64,000 nucleotides of DNA, taken from the NCBI RefSeq assembly GCF_000346485.2, contig NZ_KQ976354.1, positions 4,367,436 through 4,431,435 of the forward strand, in the 5' to 3' direction. Source of the DNA: Scytonema hofmannii PCC 7110 (GTDB taxonomy: Bacteria > Cyanobacteriota > Cyanobacteriia > Cyanobacteriales > Nostocaceae). Each line of letters begins with the position of its first letter. Position 1 is the first letter of the stretch. Shown piece after piece: positions 53,786 to 62,925 of the stretch. Made by a program: the position numbers and the translations under genes. The notes beneath the pieces were generated by a model. That model had not been told where the DNA came from. It searched no databases and saw only the letters and a program-made list of their open reading frames with translations.

Positions 53786-53797
53786 AACAGCTTTTTT

Positions 53798-53838
53798 TAG
53801 TTGTTAGTTGTTAGTTGTTAGTGGTCACTGGTCACTGT
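53798..53838. repeat. Mixed heptamer repeats
   Basis: About three TAGTTGT units followed by two GGTCACT units, between the DUF192 and nblR genes. Confidence 0.9.
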
Positions 53839-53840
53839 TT

Positions 53841-54527
53841 CTACGATTCTCTCAACACGTAACCTACGCCCCTCACGGTTTGAATAAGTCGCTTTTGACC
53901 TTCATCTTCTATTTTCAACCGTAAGTAGCGAATATAAACTTCAATAACATTTGATTCGCCCATAAAGTCGTAACCCCAAACGTTTTCTAAAATTTGTTCG
54001 CGAGTTAATACTTCACGAGGATGTTCCATCATATACTTAAGAAGTTCAAATTCCTTCATCGTCAAGTCAATTGCTTTGCTGTTTAGCACGACACGACGAG
54101 TTGCTATATCTAAAACTAAATCTCCAAAACGCAATTGCTCGGTTGTATCGATATCTGGTTTTAAGTACAAGCGCACTAAGTTCAAAAAATCTTCCGATCT
54201 GTATGGCTTGAGAAAATAGTCATCTGCGCCTGCTTCCAAACATGCTACACGGTCGTCAACAGTATCCCGCGCCATCAATACTAACACAGGCGATCGAGCT
54301 CCAGTACTTCTAAAACTTTTACATAATGACAACCCAGACTCTCCTGCTAGCATTCTGTCAATCACAATCAAAGCAGGTTGACGTTCCCGACTATGTTGTA
54401 TACCACTTATCCCATCATGAGCCACAAGCGGCTCATAACCTGCTTCTTTTAAATCAAAAGCAAGCTGATTGGCGAGGCTTTCGTCGCTTTCAATAACTAA
54501 AACACAAGGGTTATGAGCAACTGTCAT
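53841..54527 (-). CDS. nblR: OmpR-family response regulator, NblR-like
   Basis: 228 aa. Receiver with Asp57 in IVIDRMLAGESG and Lys in FLKPYRSEDF, then a winged helix (about 130-228: LTMKEFELLKYMMEHPREVL, TREQILENVWGYDF, VEVYIRYLRLKIEDEG, TVRGVGYVL). The N terminus and the DRMLAGESG block match NblR, which drives phycobilisome breakdown under nutrient stress and controls survival. Neighbour NAD kinase and the rest do not decide the identity; another NblR-like paralogue is possible. No kinase is adjacent. Confidence 0.82.
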   Translation of the reverse strand: MTVAHNPCVLVIESDESLANQLAFDLKEAGYEPLVAHDGISGIQHSRERQPALIVIDRMLAGESGLSLCKSFRSTGARSPVLVLMARDTVDDRVACLEAGADDYFLKPYRSEDFLNLVRLYLKPDIDTTEQLRFGDLVLDIATRRVVLNSKAIDLTMKEFELLKYMMEHPREVLTREQILENVWGYDFMGESNVIEVYIRYLRLKIEDEGQKRLIQTVRGVGYVLRES

Positions 54528-54714
54528 ATAGATTCTATACTTTATATTTTAGATTCAGTGAGAGGTGCAATTGTTTCTTAAAAATAAAAAATCCTGATTT
54601 AACAAGCTTTCTACCCTGTTGTAACACGTACAAGTATCAGCTATATAAATCAAGATCGTCAGTAAACTTAACGACTAATTTAAAATTTTACCCATAGGCC
54701 GTGACCAGTGACCA

Positions 54715-55632
54715 TTACGGCAATTCTACAGACGTAGGTTTTGCTATGTGTGGTAAACCCCAACCTAATTTTTCTCGCAAAATTCTAAAAAATTCTGGGG
54801 ACTGCAAGCGGATAAATCGGGCGCTGTATTGCGATCGCTCCAAATACACCCTATCCTCTGGAAGAACATAGCATCCACCATTCCCATCTACCACCATAAC
54901 CAACCGAGGAGTATTGACTGGGTAGATATTAACAGGGTCGCTATCTGGAAAAACCAGCGATCTAGAGGCTAGAGAATGGGGACAAATGGGTACAAGTTGT
55001 AATACTGGTACACCAGGAGCTACTACAGGACCACCAGCACTTAAAGAATATGCTGTAGAACCAGTTGGTGTAGATATAATCACACCATCAGCTGCTATGT
55101 CAACTGGTGCGTGACGACCTATGGCGATTTCAAAATGGCACATAGAGGTCAATGGTTCTCTATGTAACACCATTTCATTTAAACACAGAGCTTCCCAGAG
55201 AGTAGCATCTCCGCGAAACACTTTGACGCTGAGCATTGCTCTCTCTTCAACTTCATATTGACCCGCCAAAAGTTGCTCTATCGCTTGGGGTAGCTGGTTG
55301 AGGTAAGCCTCTGTCAAAAACCCCATGTGACCCGTGTTTACCGTTAGTATCGGAATACCACAAGGAGCCACGAGACGGGACGCTGCTAGAACTGTACCAT
55401 CACCACCCAACACCACGGCAAATCTCATTTCTGAGTCAAAGCCAGGAGGTGTTAGACCTTCAATCGGGGTGTGACATACGGGGCTTTCAGGGGTTGAATA
55501 GCCCAATATCCCACCGACACCACGTGTGATGCAAACATCCCAGCCTGCAGTGGTGAACTTTTCTTTTAATTCGACAGCGATTCGAACCGCTACCGGTTTA
55601 ACATCATTGTATATAATGCCTGCTTTGGGCAC
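54715..55632 (-). CDS. nadK: NAD kinase
   Basis: 305 aa from the GTG at 55632 ([13 protein letters not shown]), the start that fits the family; the frame is open to a TTG at 55671. Signature GGDGT ([14 protein letters not shown]), the [10 protein letters not shown] block and the [14 protein letters not shown] substrate motif are present. It phosphorylates NAD+ to NADP+. The long C terminus ([20 protein letters not shown]) marks one of the two NAD kinase types found in cyanobacteria. Which one cannot be settled. Confidence 0.93.
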   Translation of the reverse strand: MPKAGIIYNDVKPVAVRIAVELKEKFTTAGWDVCITRGVGGILGYSTPESPVCHTPIEGLTPPGFDSEMRFAVVLGGDGTVLAASRLVAPCGIPILTVNTGHMGFLTEAYLNQLPQAIEQLLAGQYEVEERAMLSVKVFRGDATLWEALCLNEMVLHREPLTSMCHFEIAIGRHAPVDIAADGVIISTPTGSTAYSLSAGGPVVAPGVPVLQLVPICPHSLASRSLVFPDSDPVNIYPVNTPRLVMVVDGNGGCYVLPEDRVYLERSQYSARFIRLQSPEFFRILREKLGWGLPHIAKPTSVELP

Positions 55633-55757
55633 ACTCAAACATCCAATTCTTAGCGACTCGCTTTCTTTCAATCATCGTTACACATTTTGGACTATTTTGT
55701 CCTTATGTCATTTGTCCTTTGCCGTCAGTCAATCGTAGTTACACGATTGAACGAGGA

Positions 55758-56744
55758 CTACTGACTGTTAACTTTTTTAAAGGGTGATTTTTTGGGTTTT
55801 TGTTTTTTAGTGTTGGTTTGTTCGTAATCTAATTCTTTAAGTTTTTTCATTATACGGCTGAAGTACTCTTGTAAGTAAGTTTCTAAAGTTGTGATTTCGT
55901 TTCGATCTAATCCAAAGATTGTGTAAACTTCATCCATAGGCGCAGTCAACGGCTTACCGCTTGCCAAAACCTCTGTAAAAGCTAGTCGATCTGCTACATT
56001 CCATCCCCACTGGAAGAACCGCAATGCACGGCGCATGGCGCGGAGTAAGTTAATTGGCATCCTCGTTATCCTAGCTTCTTTTCCAGCTAGACGTTCGCAA
56101 AGACTGATAATTTCCTCTGCACTCCAAGCACGAGTTCCGACGACAGGAAAAGCTTTTTTCTCTGTTTCTGGCACTTTCAAAGCTCGAACAGCAAATTTGG
56201 CAATATCCTGAGTATCCATGTAGGCAATGGGAGAAGATTCACCTGTCACCCAAACAGGTTGTCCTTCCAAGACAGGGATTCCATACTGACCGATTAAGCC
56301 TTGCATAAAACCAGCAAGGCGCAATATGGTGTAGTTCAAACCGGACTCAGCCAAAAACAGTTCCGTACACCGCTTAATTTCCATTAATGGCACTTCTGGG
56401 TACTTGTCAGCATTTAGTATGGAGAAAAAGATAAAACGCTCTACACCAGCAGCGCGGGAAGCTTGGATTAGAGAGACTTTACCTTCCCAATCTACCTGTT
56501 TGATACTGAGCGAATCTGTAGGACGAGATGTAGACGCATCAATCACTGCGGTTACACCCTCAAGTGCTGGTTTCAGCGTTTCAGGGTAAGACAGGGAACC
56601 AGGTACTAGCTCTGCTCCCCACTCTTTAAGAAATGCGGCTTTCTTAGCACTCCGGACAAGACAACGGACTTTATAACCCTCGTCGATCGCACGACGAGCA
56701 ACTTGCCTTCCCAAGGTGCCAGTGGCACCAACTATTAATAATGT
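55758..56744 (-). CDS. ycf39: Ycf39, photosystem II assembly factor (atypical SDR)
   Basis: 328 aa from the ATG at 56744 (MTLLIVGATGTLGRQVARRA); an upstream frame start at 56762 is less likely. The Rossmann GATGTLG motif is intact, while the usual YxxxK catalytic pair is not, as is normal for this NmrA-like group. LSIKQVDWEGKVSLIQASRA, VERFIFFSILNADKYPEVPL and YTILRLAGFMQGLIGQY match Ycf39/HCF244, which helps pair chlorophyll with newly made D1. A Lys-rich tail ends the protein. Confidence 0.92.
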   Translation of the reverse strand, partial: TLLIVGATGTLGRQVARRAIDEGYKVRCLVRSAKKAAFLKEWGAELVPGSLSYPETLKPALEGVTAVIDASTSRPTDSLSIKQVDWEGKVSLIQASRAAGVERFIFFSILNADKYPEVPLMEIKRCTELFLAESGLNYTILRLAGFMQGLIGQYGIPVLEGQPVWVTGESSPIAYMDTQDIAKFAVRALKVPETEKKAFPVVGTRAWSAEEIISLCERLAGKEARITRMPINLLRAMRRALRFFQWGWNVADRLAFTEVLASGKPLTAPMDEVYTIFGLDRNEITTLETYLQEYFSRIMKKLKELDYEQTNTKKQKPKKSPFKKVNSQ

Positions 56745-56895
56745 CATGAGAGTTTGTAACAAAAATTATTATAGAATATTATCAGAATAACTCATGTCTA
56801 CAAAAATTTACACAAGAAAGCATTAAGGATAAAAAGTCAGTACTTTAAACAACGAAGCTGCGTTTCATCCTTAATACTTTATACTTTTGAGGCGG

Positions 56896-57003
56896 TTACT
56901 CTTCTTCTGCCCCTTGGATTTTTAGCAACAATGTACCTAAAGCCCAGCCTACAAAGATCAAACCGAAAGACAGTAGAGCTGCATTAAACATTTCGCCGCC
57001 CAT
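56896..57003 (-). CDS. petM: Cytochrome b6f complex subunit VII (PetM)
   Basis: 35 aa. It is absent from a minimum-length gene call but clear by translation: starts [19 protein letters not shown] and ends [10 protein letters not shown]. One membrane helix spans most of it. AAGGAG lies 10 bases before the ATG. PetM is a small subunit of the b6f complex that carries electrons between the photosystems. It sits alone between ycf39 and pdxA. Confidence 0.93.
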   Translation of the reverse strand: MGGEMFNAALLSFGLIFVGWALGTLLLKIQGAEEE

Positions 57004-57100
57004 AATCTCAAATCTCCTTTGCAAAGTATTTCATTAAGTTAAGTCTACCAGATGCTTGAAAGCACTCCTGTAGTATTAGACTTAGGTTAATAATTGTGAA

Positions 57101-57183
57101 GGGGAATGAGGAATAGGGAATAGGGAATGGGTAAGAAACAGCCCCCACTCCCCACTCCCCACCCCCCACTCCCTACTCCCCTA
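57101..57183. repeat. Low-complexity heptamer-like repeats before pdxA
   Basis: GGGAATA/GGGAATG units (about 57102-57130) and then CCCCACT/CCCTACT units (57141-57183). The two runs are partly complementary. They reach to five bases before the pdxA start. Confidence 0.85.
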
Positions 57184-57187
57184 CATT

Positions 57188-58228
57188 ATGCGTAAATTAC
57201 GTTTGGCAGTAACATTAGGAGATCCAGCCGGAATCGGTCCGGAAGTTATTCTAAAAGCTTTAGCAGACCCAGCTGTCAGGGAAAATTGCGATGTCACGGT
57301 GGTTGGTAGTCAAGAATTAATAGTAAAATTTTATACTATTTTTAACAAAACGGCTAATTCAGAACCATTGGTAAATCCAGAAAAACTTTCCGTTCTTGAT
57401 GTAGCAGCAGCTTTGCCTTTTCAAGATAATATCGTTATCGGTCAGGGTAATGCAGCGAGTGGCTCGGCAAGTTTTGCTTACATGGAGGCAGCTATTAATT
57501 ATACACTTGCAGGTCAATTTGATGCGATCGTGACAGGTCCAATAGCAAAATCAGCATGGAAAGCAGCAGGATACAATTACCCAGGTCAAACAGAACTTTT
57601 GGCAGAAAAGTCAGGTGCAAAACGTGTGGGTATGTTATTCGTAGCGCGATCGCCTCATACAAGCTGGTTACTTCGCACATTGCTAGTAACAACACATATC
57701 CCCCTCAGTCAAGTCCCTCAGGTGCTGACACCACAACTCATGACAGAAAAACTGGACTTGTTGGTAGAGTGTTTGGAAAAAGACTTTGGGTTAAAAAAAG
57801 CGAGAATTGCGATCGCAGGTTTAAACCCTCACAGTGGCGAACAGGGACAATTAGGACGGGAAGAACAAGAATGGTTAATACCTTGGATAGAACAAGAGCG
57901 TAAAAATCGCCCAAATTTACAAATAGACGGTCCGATTCCACCAGATACAATGTGGGTCAAACCCGGTCAAGCCTGGTACGGAAATAGCACAATCCAAAAT
58001 CCTGCTGATGCTTACCTTGCTTTGTACCACGATCAAGGTTTAATTCCAGTAAAACTCATGGCATTCGATCGAGCCGTCAATACATCCATTGGTTTGCCTT
58101 TCATTCGGACATCCCCCGATCACGGTACTGCATTTGATATTGCAGGTAAAGGCATAGCTGATGCTACAAGTATGAAAGCAGCAATAGAACTTGCAGCGTT
58201 TCTCGTTAGTGAGCGACTAAAAGCTTAA
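57188..58228 (+). CDS. pdxA: 4-hydroxythreonine-4-phosphate dehydrogenase
   Basis: 346 aa. Pyridoxal-phosphate synthesis enzyme. Family blocks: [20 protein letters not shown] at the start, [38 protein letters not shown] with metal-binding His, [35 protein letters not shown] with a second metal His and [14 protein letters not shown] with a third. PdxA makes the precursor of vitamin B6 in the DXP-dependent route. The start has no ribosome site; the repeats end five bases before it. Confidence 0.95.
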   Translation: MRKLRLAVTLGDPAGIGPEVILKALADPAVRENCDVTVVGSQELIVKFYTIFNKTANSEPLVNPEKLSVLDVAAALPFQDNIVIGQGNAASGSASFAYMEAAINYTLAGQFDAIVTGPIAKSAWKAAGYNYPGQTELLAEKSGAKRVGMLFVARSPHTSWLLRTLLVTTHIPLSQVPQVLTPQLMTEKLDLLVECLEKDFGLKKARIAIAGLNPHSGEQGQLGREEQEWLIPWIEQERKNRPNLQIDGPIPPDTMWVKPGQAWYGNSTIQNPADAYLALYHDQGLIPVKLMAFDRAVNTSIGLPFIRTSPDHGTAFDIAGKGIADATSMKAAIELAAFLVSERLKA

Positions 58229-58401
58229 GAACAAAGGGACTAATACTAAGTTTATAAAAGAATGCGACAGACCGTAGCGTGATATTTAGTCCAAGCAAAG
58301 CTTTCTCAATCCAAAATCCAAAATCTAAAATCAAAATCATAGCAACGAGAACCAGTAATGATACGATTGTCCACGGTGTCTTCTAGCCAAAAGGGGCAAC
58401 G

Positions 58402-58932
58402 ATGAGTAACAGAAGTAACCTCCTTCGTAACGTACTGATTGGTGCAGGTGTTGCAGCAGTTGGTGCCATTGGAACCAAAGCAGCAGTTGATTATTTTAAA
58501 AATCGCGGACAAGAAGAAGTTGTTGGTACGCGAGGTGGTGATGAAACTGATGCTGAACCAACCTCTCCAGAAGAAGTTGCTTTTGCAACAGTAGAACCAA
58601 GTTCGGTTCAAGATTTTCTGGATAAAAGCTTCGGCGACCCTGGTCGTTATGTTCCCACTCGCCCGCCAAAGATATTTGATTATCAGGGCAAACAATACAT
58701 GGTGATTTGGGCGCGTGACAACAACCAAAACAAAAATCAGATGCTGGCTTTTGCTTACGTAGACCAAAATCGTAAAATGATTGCCAGTGTTGGGTATACC
58801 AATGACAAGACAGACTACAACCTTAATCTGGATGGTACACCTTTTGCAGTTGAAGTCAATGGTCAGCAACTGACATCGGGGCAATCAGAGACTGGCGGAA
58901 CCGACGAAGTTGATTTTGTTCTGGCTGCTTAG
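58402..58932 (+). CDS. Hypothetical protein with N-terminal membrane helix
   Basis: 176 aa. The start (NLLRNVLIGAGVAAVGAIGT) is a short Gly/Ala-rich helix that could insert in a membrane. An acidic linker (GGDETDAEPTSPEEV) is followed by a compact domain (about 60-160) with VPTRPPKIFDYQGKQYMVIW and AFAYVDQNRKMIASVGYTND. The spacing recalls cyanobacterial conserved proteins, but I cannot name the family. A perfect hairpin follows the stop. Function unknown. Confidence 0.68.
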   Translation: MSNRSNLLRNVLIGAGVAAVGAIGTKAAVDYFKNRGQEEVVGTRGGDETDAEPTSPEEVAFATVEPSSVQDFLDKSFGDPGRYVPTRPPKIFDYQGKQYMVIWARDNNQNKNQMLAFAYVDQNRKMIASVGYTNDKTDYNLNLDGTPFAVEVNGQQLTSGQSETGGTDEVDFVLAA

Positions 58933-58952
58933 TTAATAAAAATTAATATTCT

Positions 58953-58981
58953 CCCCGACTAATCTTGCGGTCTAGTCGGGG
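58953..58981 (+). terminator. Hairpin after the hypothetical gene
   Basis: CCCCGACTA (58953-58961) pairs perfectly with TAGTCGGGG (58973-58981), 20 bases past the stop; a short T-rich tract follows poorly. A good terminator candidate. Confidence 0.6.
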
Positions 58982-59072
58982 CTTCCAAAGATTGCTCTTC
59001 AAGCTTCTTCATTTCTGCGACGTGTATTAAAAACCAAAAGTTTACGAATTATATTCAAAGACTTAGTCAAGT

Positions 59073-59411
59073 ATGGAAGTACAGCCAAGGGAGATTAGGA
59101 CTTACCTTACAGAAGATGGGAGAAATCTATTTGATAACTGGTTAGATGCTTTACGAGACAGAAGAGCAAAAGCTAAAATTAGAGCAAGGCTTGACCGAGT
59201 TGAAGAAGGAAACTTAGGAGATTGTAAACCCGTAGGTGAAGGAGTTTTTGAACTGAGAATAGATTATGCTTCTGGGTATCGAATATATTTTGGGCAGGAA
59301 GAAACAACAATTATTATCCTCTTATGTGGTGGTGATAAAAGTACCCAGGTAAAAGATATTGAAAAAGCTCAAAAATACTGGAAAAACTATAGGAGTAGGA
59401 ATGATGCCTAG
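59073..59411 (+). CDS. RelE/HigB-type toxin (type II TA)
   Basis: 112 aa. It opens with IRTYLTEDGRNLFDNWLDAL, and later shows ARLDRVEEGNLGDCKPVGEG then VFELRIDYASGYRIYF, the usual core of the phage-derived Gp49-like / HigB branch of RelE/ParE toxins. Toxin first, antitoxin second is the HigBA order. The stop lies inside the next gene. RelE-type toxins cut mRNA at the ribosome. Expected residues look intact. Confidence 0.85.
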   Translation: MEVQPREIRTYLTEDGRNLFDNWLDALRDRRAKAKIRARLDRVEEGNLGDCKPVGEGVFELRIDYASGYRIYFGQEETTIIILLCGGDKSTQVKDIEKAQKYWKNYRSRNDA

Positions 59412-59700
59412 AAGTACAAGCTATCATAAAAAACTAATTGAAGACCTTAAAAATTCATTAGAAGCTGCATCTTATATTGAAGTTGTTTTGGAAGAAGGCG
59501 ATCCAAAAATGTTAAGAAAAGCTCTAAAAAATGTTATTGAAGCACAAGGTGGAATTCATAGACTGTCAGAACAAGCTCAGGAATGTTATGAGAAACTAGA
59601 GCGGACTTTATTGGAAAAAGAAGAAGTTGAATTTTACTGTTTCAACGCTTTATTAGATGCACTTGGTTTGCACTTAGCAGTTACAGTTAAATCAATATGA
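59401..59700 (+). CDS. HTH antitoxin of the HigA-like type
   Basis: 99 aa from the ATG at 59401 (or 59404), which lies 11 bases inside the toxin gene and has AGGAG upstream. The start (MPRSTSYHKKLIEDLKNSLE) and LRKALKNVIEAQGGIHRLSE resemble the probable addiction-module antidote family. The rest (LEKEEVEFYCFNALLDALGL) ends as a compact helix. It should bind both the toxin and the operon promoter. Confidence 0.82.
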   Translation: MMPRSTSYHKKLIEDLKNSLEAASYIEVVLEEGDPKMLRKALKNVIEAQGGIHRLSEQAQECYEKLERTLLEKEEVEFYCFNALLDALGLHLAVTVKSI

Positions 59701-59705
59701 AACCA

Positions 59706-61982
59706 TCATCGCTCTATGGTTGTTACATAATAAACATGGTGTTTAATAGCCTGTAGGCGATGAGTTTGCCAACTTTTACCCGTAGTTTCATCACGCACTA
59801 CTGAACTACCAGGAAGCTTGAAATTAAAATTGTGGAAAGCCCAAAGAACTTGCTGACGAGCAGTACGGTACACAACACCCTGTTCATTAGGTAAAATCTC
59901 GCGGTTAATCATCAAGTCGTTAACTTTGTTAAATACCTTAAATAGTGAAATATGCCAAGTGTTCGGTTTATCGAAATCACCACGCACGCTGCCGTAATTA
60001 AAGCTGATTTGCTCGGTCTTGATATCCCAAAATACGTACCACATCATCCGGTAAGCCAAACCACGGAAAAATATGTCATTGGGATCGACTCCTGCTTTCT
60101 GTAAAGTTAGCGTATCGAAATCAGTCAGACAATCCATCCACAATGGCAAATAATTCAGCTTAGCTAGAAGACTAGGACCAGTGCGATGGACTCCGAATAC
60201 GCCGATGTCTTCTCCACAGTAGCGGTAGCCAATTGTTTGCATTTCCGTCATCAATTTTAAGTGGGCATGGTACTGTGACAGAATTGTTGAGGGTGAATTT
60301 TTTGCTGGGCGATAAGTAAATAATTGTTGAGCATTACTTGTAGCATTTCTCAAACTAGTATCTGCAAGTTGGATAAAGTGGAATTTATCACTAGAGAGAT
60401 TGGTTGAACTATCTAAGAAAATAGCTTCAAGCCCTATTTCATCATGTGCCTGCTTCCAACGCTTAAGCCAGTATTCGCGTATAACTGGATCTCGTAAATT
60501 GAGTACGGCGAAAACAGGCGTGTAGTGATCGGCTTCAATAGCATTGGAAGGGTTACGAACAAAAGGGTCTTGCGATCGCTCTATCGCTTCCATTATCGAT
60601 CCTTCTTTCGGTAAATAGTCAAGGCGATTTTTTGCACCATTGCGCTCCCATTGCTTGAGACCAAAAGTTGATAAAGCTGTATTGCCCCACATCTGAACTA
60701 TGGCACCACCAGCTTTTGTTTTATGACAAAAATTCCGCAAATTTTCTTCACCAACTGAATCTGCAACCTTCAGGTCAATAGTGCATGCCATATTACCGAC
60801 CCCAAAGGTATTCATATTATTTTGGAAATGGTTTGCCAATGCAACCATTTTTACACCAGATTCTAGCAGTTTTGGCAATGCCACTTCGGTATATTGTTTG
60901 AAATTCGCATTATCCCATTGTTCAATCAGCCCATAGGTCGTTATTCGTTCGCGACGCATACCTATGTCAGTGTGTAGCGTTTCGTGTACTAATTCTCGTA
61001 CTGCTTCATAAGCATTAGTTTGTCCAACACGGTCTAGTTCACCGGGTGCCCATAGTACCTCCATCGGTGAGGTAACCAATTCTTGACCCAAATCAGCGCA
61101 GTGTTGGTGCCAGTGAATAATTTCATCCACACCGTGCGGTTTTTCAAACAACGAACGGATATGACTGACTTTTGTTGCCCAAGTTACTAATGTATCGGAT
61201 CGTCCTGATGTAAAGGTAAAGCCTTGTAAAGCTGTTTGCAGTGGTATAAATTGAAAGACGTTGGGATTTTTAGCAGACGGTAGATACCATTCGGTCGAGT
61301 AAAATTCCTCTACTGAATTAATCGGCGCAATAGAAGGTGCAAAAGAGTTACGCATCCAAAACTCATTACCCACTGCACGACCATCTAGTTCCCAAGTACC
61401 GCGATCGAGTATTTTATAAATAGGAATGCTTTGGCTTTGATAGCGATATTGATAACTTAAGCCTACGTATTTGCGATCGCCAATACTACGCGTGACCGGA
61501 CGAATTTCCAACCATAAAACAGTATCAGTAGCTTTTTGAGGTTCAGCAGTCCAATCGGATGTGTTGTAACGGTTCCGAACAGTATGGAGCATCCACTCCA
61601 TTAGACCACCTTCACGGTAATGCATGGACAATTTCAGCTGAACTAAAATACTTGTAATATTCTGTTGTGCGATCGTGTAATTGCAAAGAGTCACTGCGCT
61701 AGGATTACAAATTTCAACAAACATTGGTCTTCGTCCACTACGCAATAGGTTGTTTCCAGCCTTGATTTGACCGATGCCAAGAAATTCATCATTATGTGTG
61801 ACTAGTTCTAGCGAAATACCATTGGCAAATGTAATAACTTGTCTAAATAAATTTGGTGTTTCTGGTGAGGACTTTGCAGGCGCAGCCACTGTCTGCCTTC
61901 CCCGATTCAAGATTCCTATTACACCGCCAAAAAATCCTGAAAGCGTTCCCAGCAAAAACTTACGGCGGTTAGCATCCTTCAT
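59706..61982 (-). CDS. Tat-exported protein with a glycosidase-like barrel, unknown family
   Basis: 758 aa. N-terminal Tat signal: NRRKFLLGTLSGFFGGVIGI. The first about 290 residues are beta-rich (an N-terminal sandwich). Then comes a likely TIM-barrel region with VKMVALANHFQNNM, WLKRWKQAHDEIGLEAIFLD and SSTNLSSDKFHF; the Asp in IFLDSS is a candidate catalytic nucleophile by analogy with clan GH-D enzymes. A C-terminal beta part ends at TTIER. No family was identified with confidence. It lies beside the TA pair but probably is not part of it. Confidence 0.65.
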   Translation of the reverse strand: MKDANRRKFLLGTLSGFFGGVIGILNRGRQTVAAPAKSSPETPNLFRQVITFANGISLELVTHNDEFLGIGQIKAGNNLLRSGRRPMFVEICNPSAVTLCNYTIAQQNITSILVQLKLSMHYREGGLMEWMLHTVRNRYNTSDWTAEPQKATDTVLWLEIRPVTRSIGDRKYVGLSYQYRYQSQSIPIYKILDRGTWELDGRAVGNEFWMRNSFAPSIAPINSVEEFYSTEWYLPSAKNPNVFQFIPLQTALQGFTFTSGRSDTLVTWATKVSHIRSLFEKPHGVDEIIHWHQHCADLGQELVTSPMEVLWAPGELDRVGQTNAYEAVRELVHETLHTDIGMRRERITTYGLIEQWDNANFKQYTEVALPKLLESGVKMVALANHFQNNMNTFGVGNMACTIDLKVADSVGEENLRNFCHKTKAGGAIVQMWGNTALSTFGLKQWERNGAKNRLDYLPKEGSIMEAIERSQDPFVRNPSNAIEADHYTPVFAVLNLRDPVIREYWLKRWKQAHDEIGLEAIFLDSSTNLSSDKFHFIQLADTSLRNATSNAQQLFTYRPAKNSPSTILSQYHAHLKLMTEMQTIGYRYCGEDIGVFGVHRTGPSLLAKLNYLPLWMDCLTDFDTLTLQKAGVDPNDIFFRGLAYRMMWYVFWDIKTEQISFNYGSVRGDFDKPNTWHISLFKVFNKVNDLMINREILPNEQGVVYRTARQQVLWAFHNFNFKLPGSSVVRDETTGKSWQTHRLQAIKHHVYYVTTIER

Positions 61983-62016
61983 TATTCCAACCTCTACTTT
62001 TAAGTATGAAGATTAA

Positions 62017-62061
62017 CTGGTCACTGGTCACTGGTCACTGGTCACTGGTCACTGGTCGCTG
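62017..62061. repeat. CTGGTCA tandem repeat, about 6 copies
   Basis: A perfect run of the same unit as at 10162, upstream of the Tat-protein gene start. Confidence 0.95.
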
Positions 62062-62226
62062 TCTACCATTAGGCATAAATTTAGAATCTTCATTCTCAAG
62101 AAAGAGCAATTCAATCCATTTTATTGGATACATTTCTTGCAGTGCCTAAAATTCTTTGCAATTTCTTTTGTCAATTTACGCCTAAAGTCTTTTGCAAGGT
62201 AGTTCAAGACGTTACAGAGGATACTC

Positions 62227-62676
62227 ATGACTAACAAACTAGTAGACAACATCATTCCACAACAGCCTCCTATCGACTCACAGTCTGATGTTCACGTTGT
62301 TAAGTCTCGCTTGGAATGGGGCGAACCTGCTTTTACAATTTTAGATGTGCGCGACCGCAATGCCTTCAATCAAGGACACATTATGGGTGCAATGCCCTTT
62401 CCACAAGATGAATTGGTAGATCGTGCAGGCTCCATAGCGAAAACTCGTGATATTTACGTTTACGGTGAAAACGACGAACAAACTGCTCAAGCGGCACAAC
62501 AATTGAGAAGTGCTGGCTTTGTACATGTATCTGAACTCAAAGGCGGTTTGGCTGCATGGAAAGCAGTTGGTGGTCCTACTGAAGGAATTATCGAATCAAG
62601 AACTCCTGCTGGTGCAGATGACTACAACGTTGTAGCTCGTTTGAAAAATCACGCAGAAACCCAGCAAAAAGGTTAG
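62227..62676 (+). CDS. Rhodanese-domain protein lacking the catalytic cysteine
   Basis: 149 aa. Rhodanese fold with FTILDVRDRNAFNQGHIMGA and LKGGLAAWKAVGGPTEG. Where active rhodaneses carry a Cys loop (VVYCxxGxxS), this one reads IYVYGENDEQTAQAAQQL, with Gly instead of Cys. It cannot form a persulfide, so sulfur transfer is unlikely; a binding or regulatory role is more probable. No cysteine stands elsewhere in the sequence. A GAGGATACTC site precedes the ATG. Confidence 0.85.
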   Translation: MTNKLVDNIIPQQPPIDSQSDVHVVKSRLEWGEPAFTILDVRDRNAFNQGHIMGAMPFPQDELVDRAGSIAKTRDIYVYGENDEQTAQAAQQLRSAGFVHVSELKGGLAAWKAVGGPTEGIIESRTPAGADDYNVVARLKNHAETQQKG

Positions 62677-62683
62677 TCATAAA

Positions 62684-62737
62684 AGTGACCGCTGACCAGT
62701 GACCGATGACCAGTGACCAGTGACCAGTGACCAGTGT
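62684..62737. repeat. ACCAGTG-type tandem repeat
   Basis: About seven heptamers with some decay at the left end (GTGACCGCTGACCAGTGACC). It follows the rhodanese gene. Further degenerate units lie near 62820-62850 and 62893-62925. Confidence 0.9.
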
Positions 62738-62925
62738 TCCTTATGGGTTTGCTAGAAGATACATACCTGAAGGATGTTGGTTTTGTTTTAGGTAAACTTT
62801 GGGTATTTATACTATACACTTGGTCATTGGTTATTAGTCACCAGTCATTTTCAGAAGTCACTTAACTATACAGAAATAATTATGGTATTGAATGGTCACT
62901 GATTACTGGTCGCTGGTCACTGTAT

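Noticed and set aside
58306-58884. 192-aa minus-strand frame
   Set aside because: Antisense to the 176-aa gene, Cys/Phe-rich as antisense frames are, no ribosome site.
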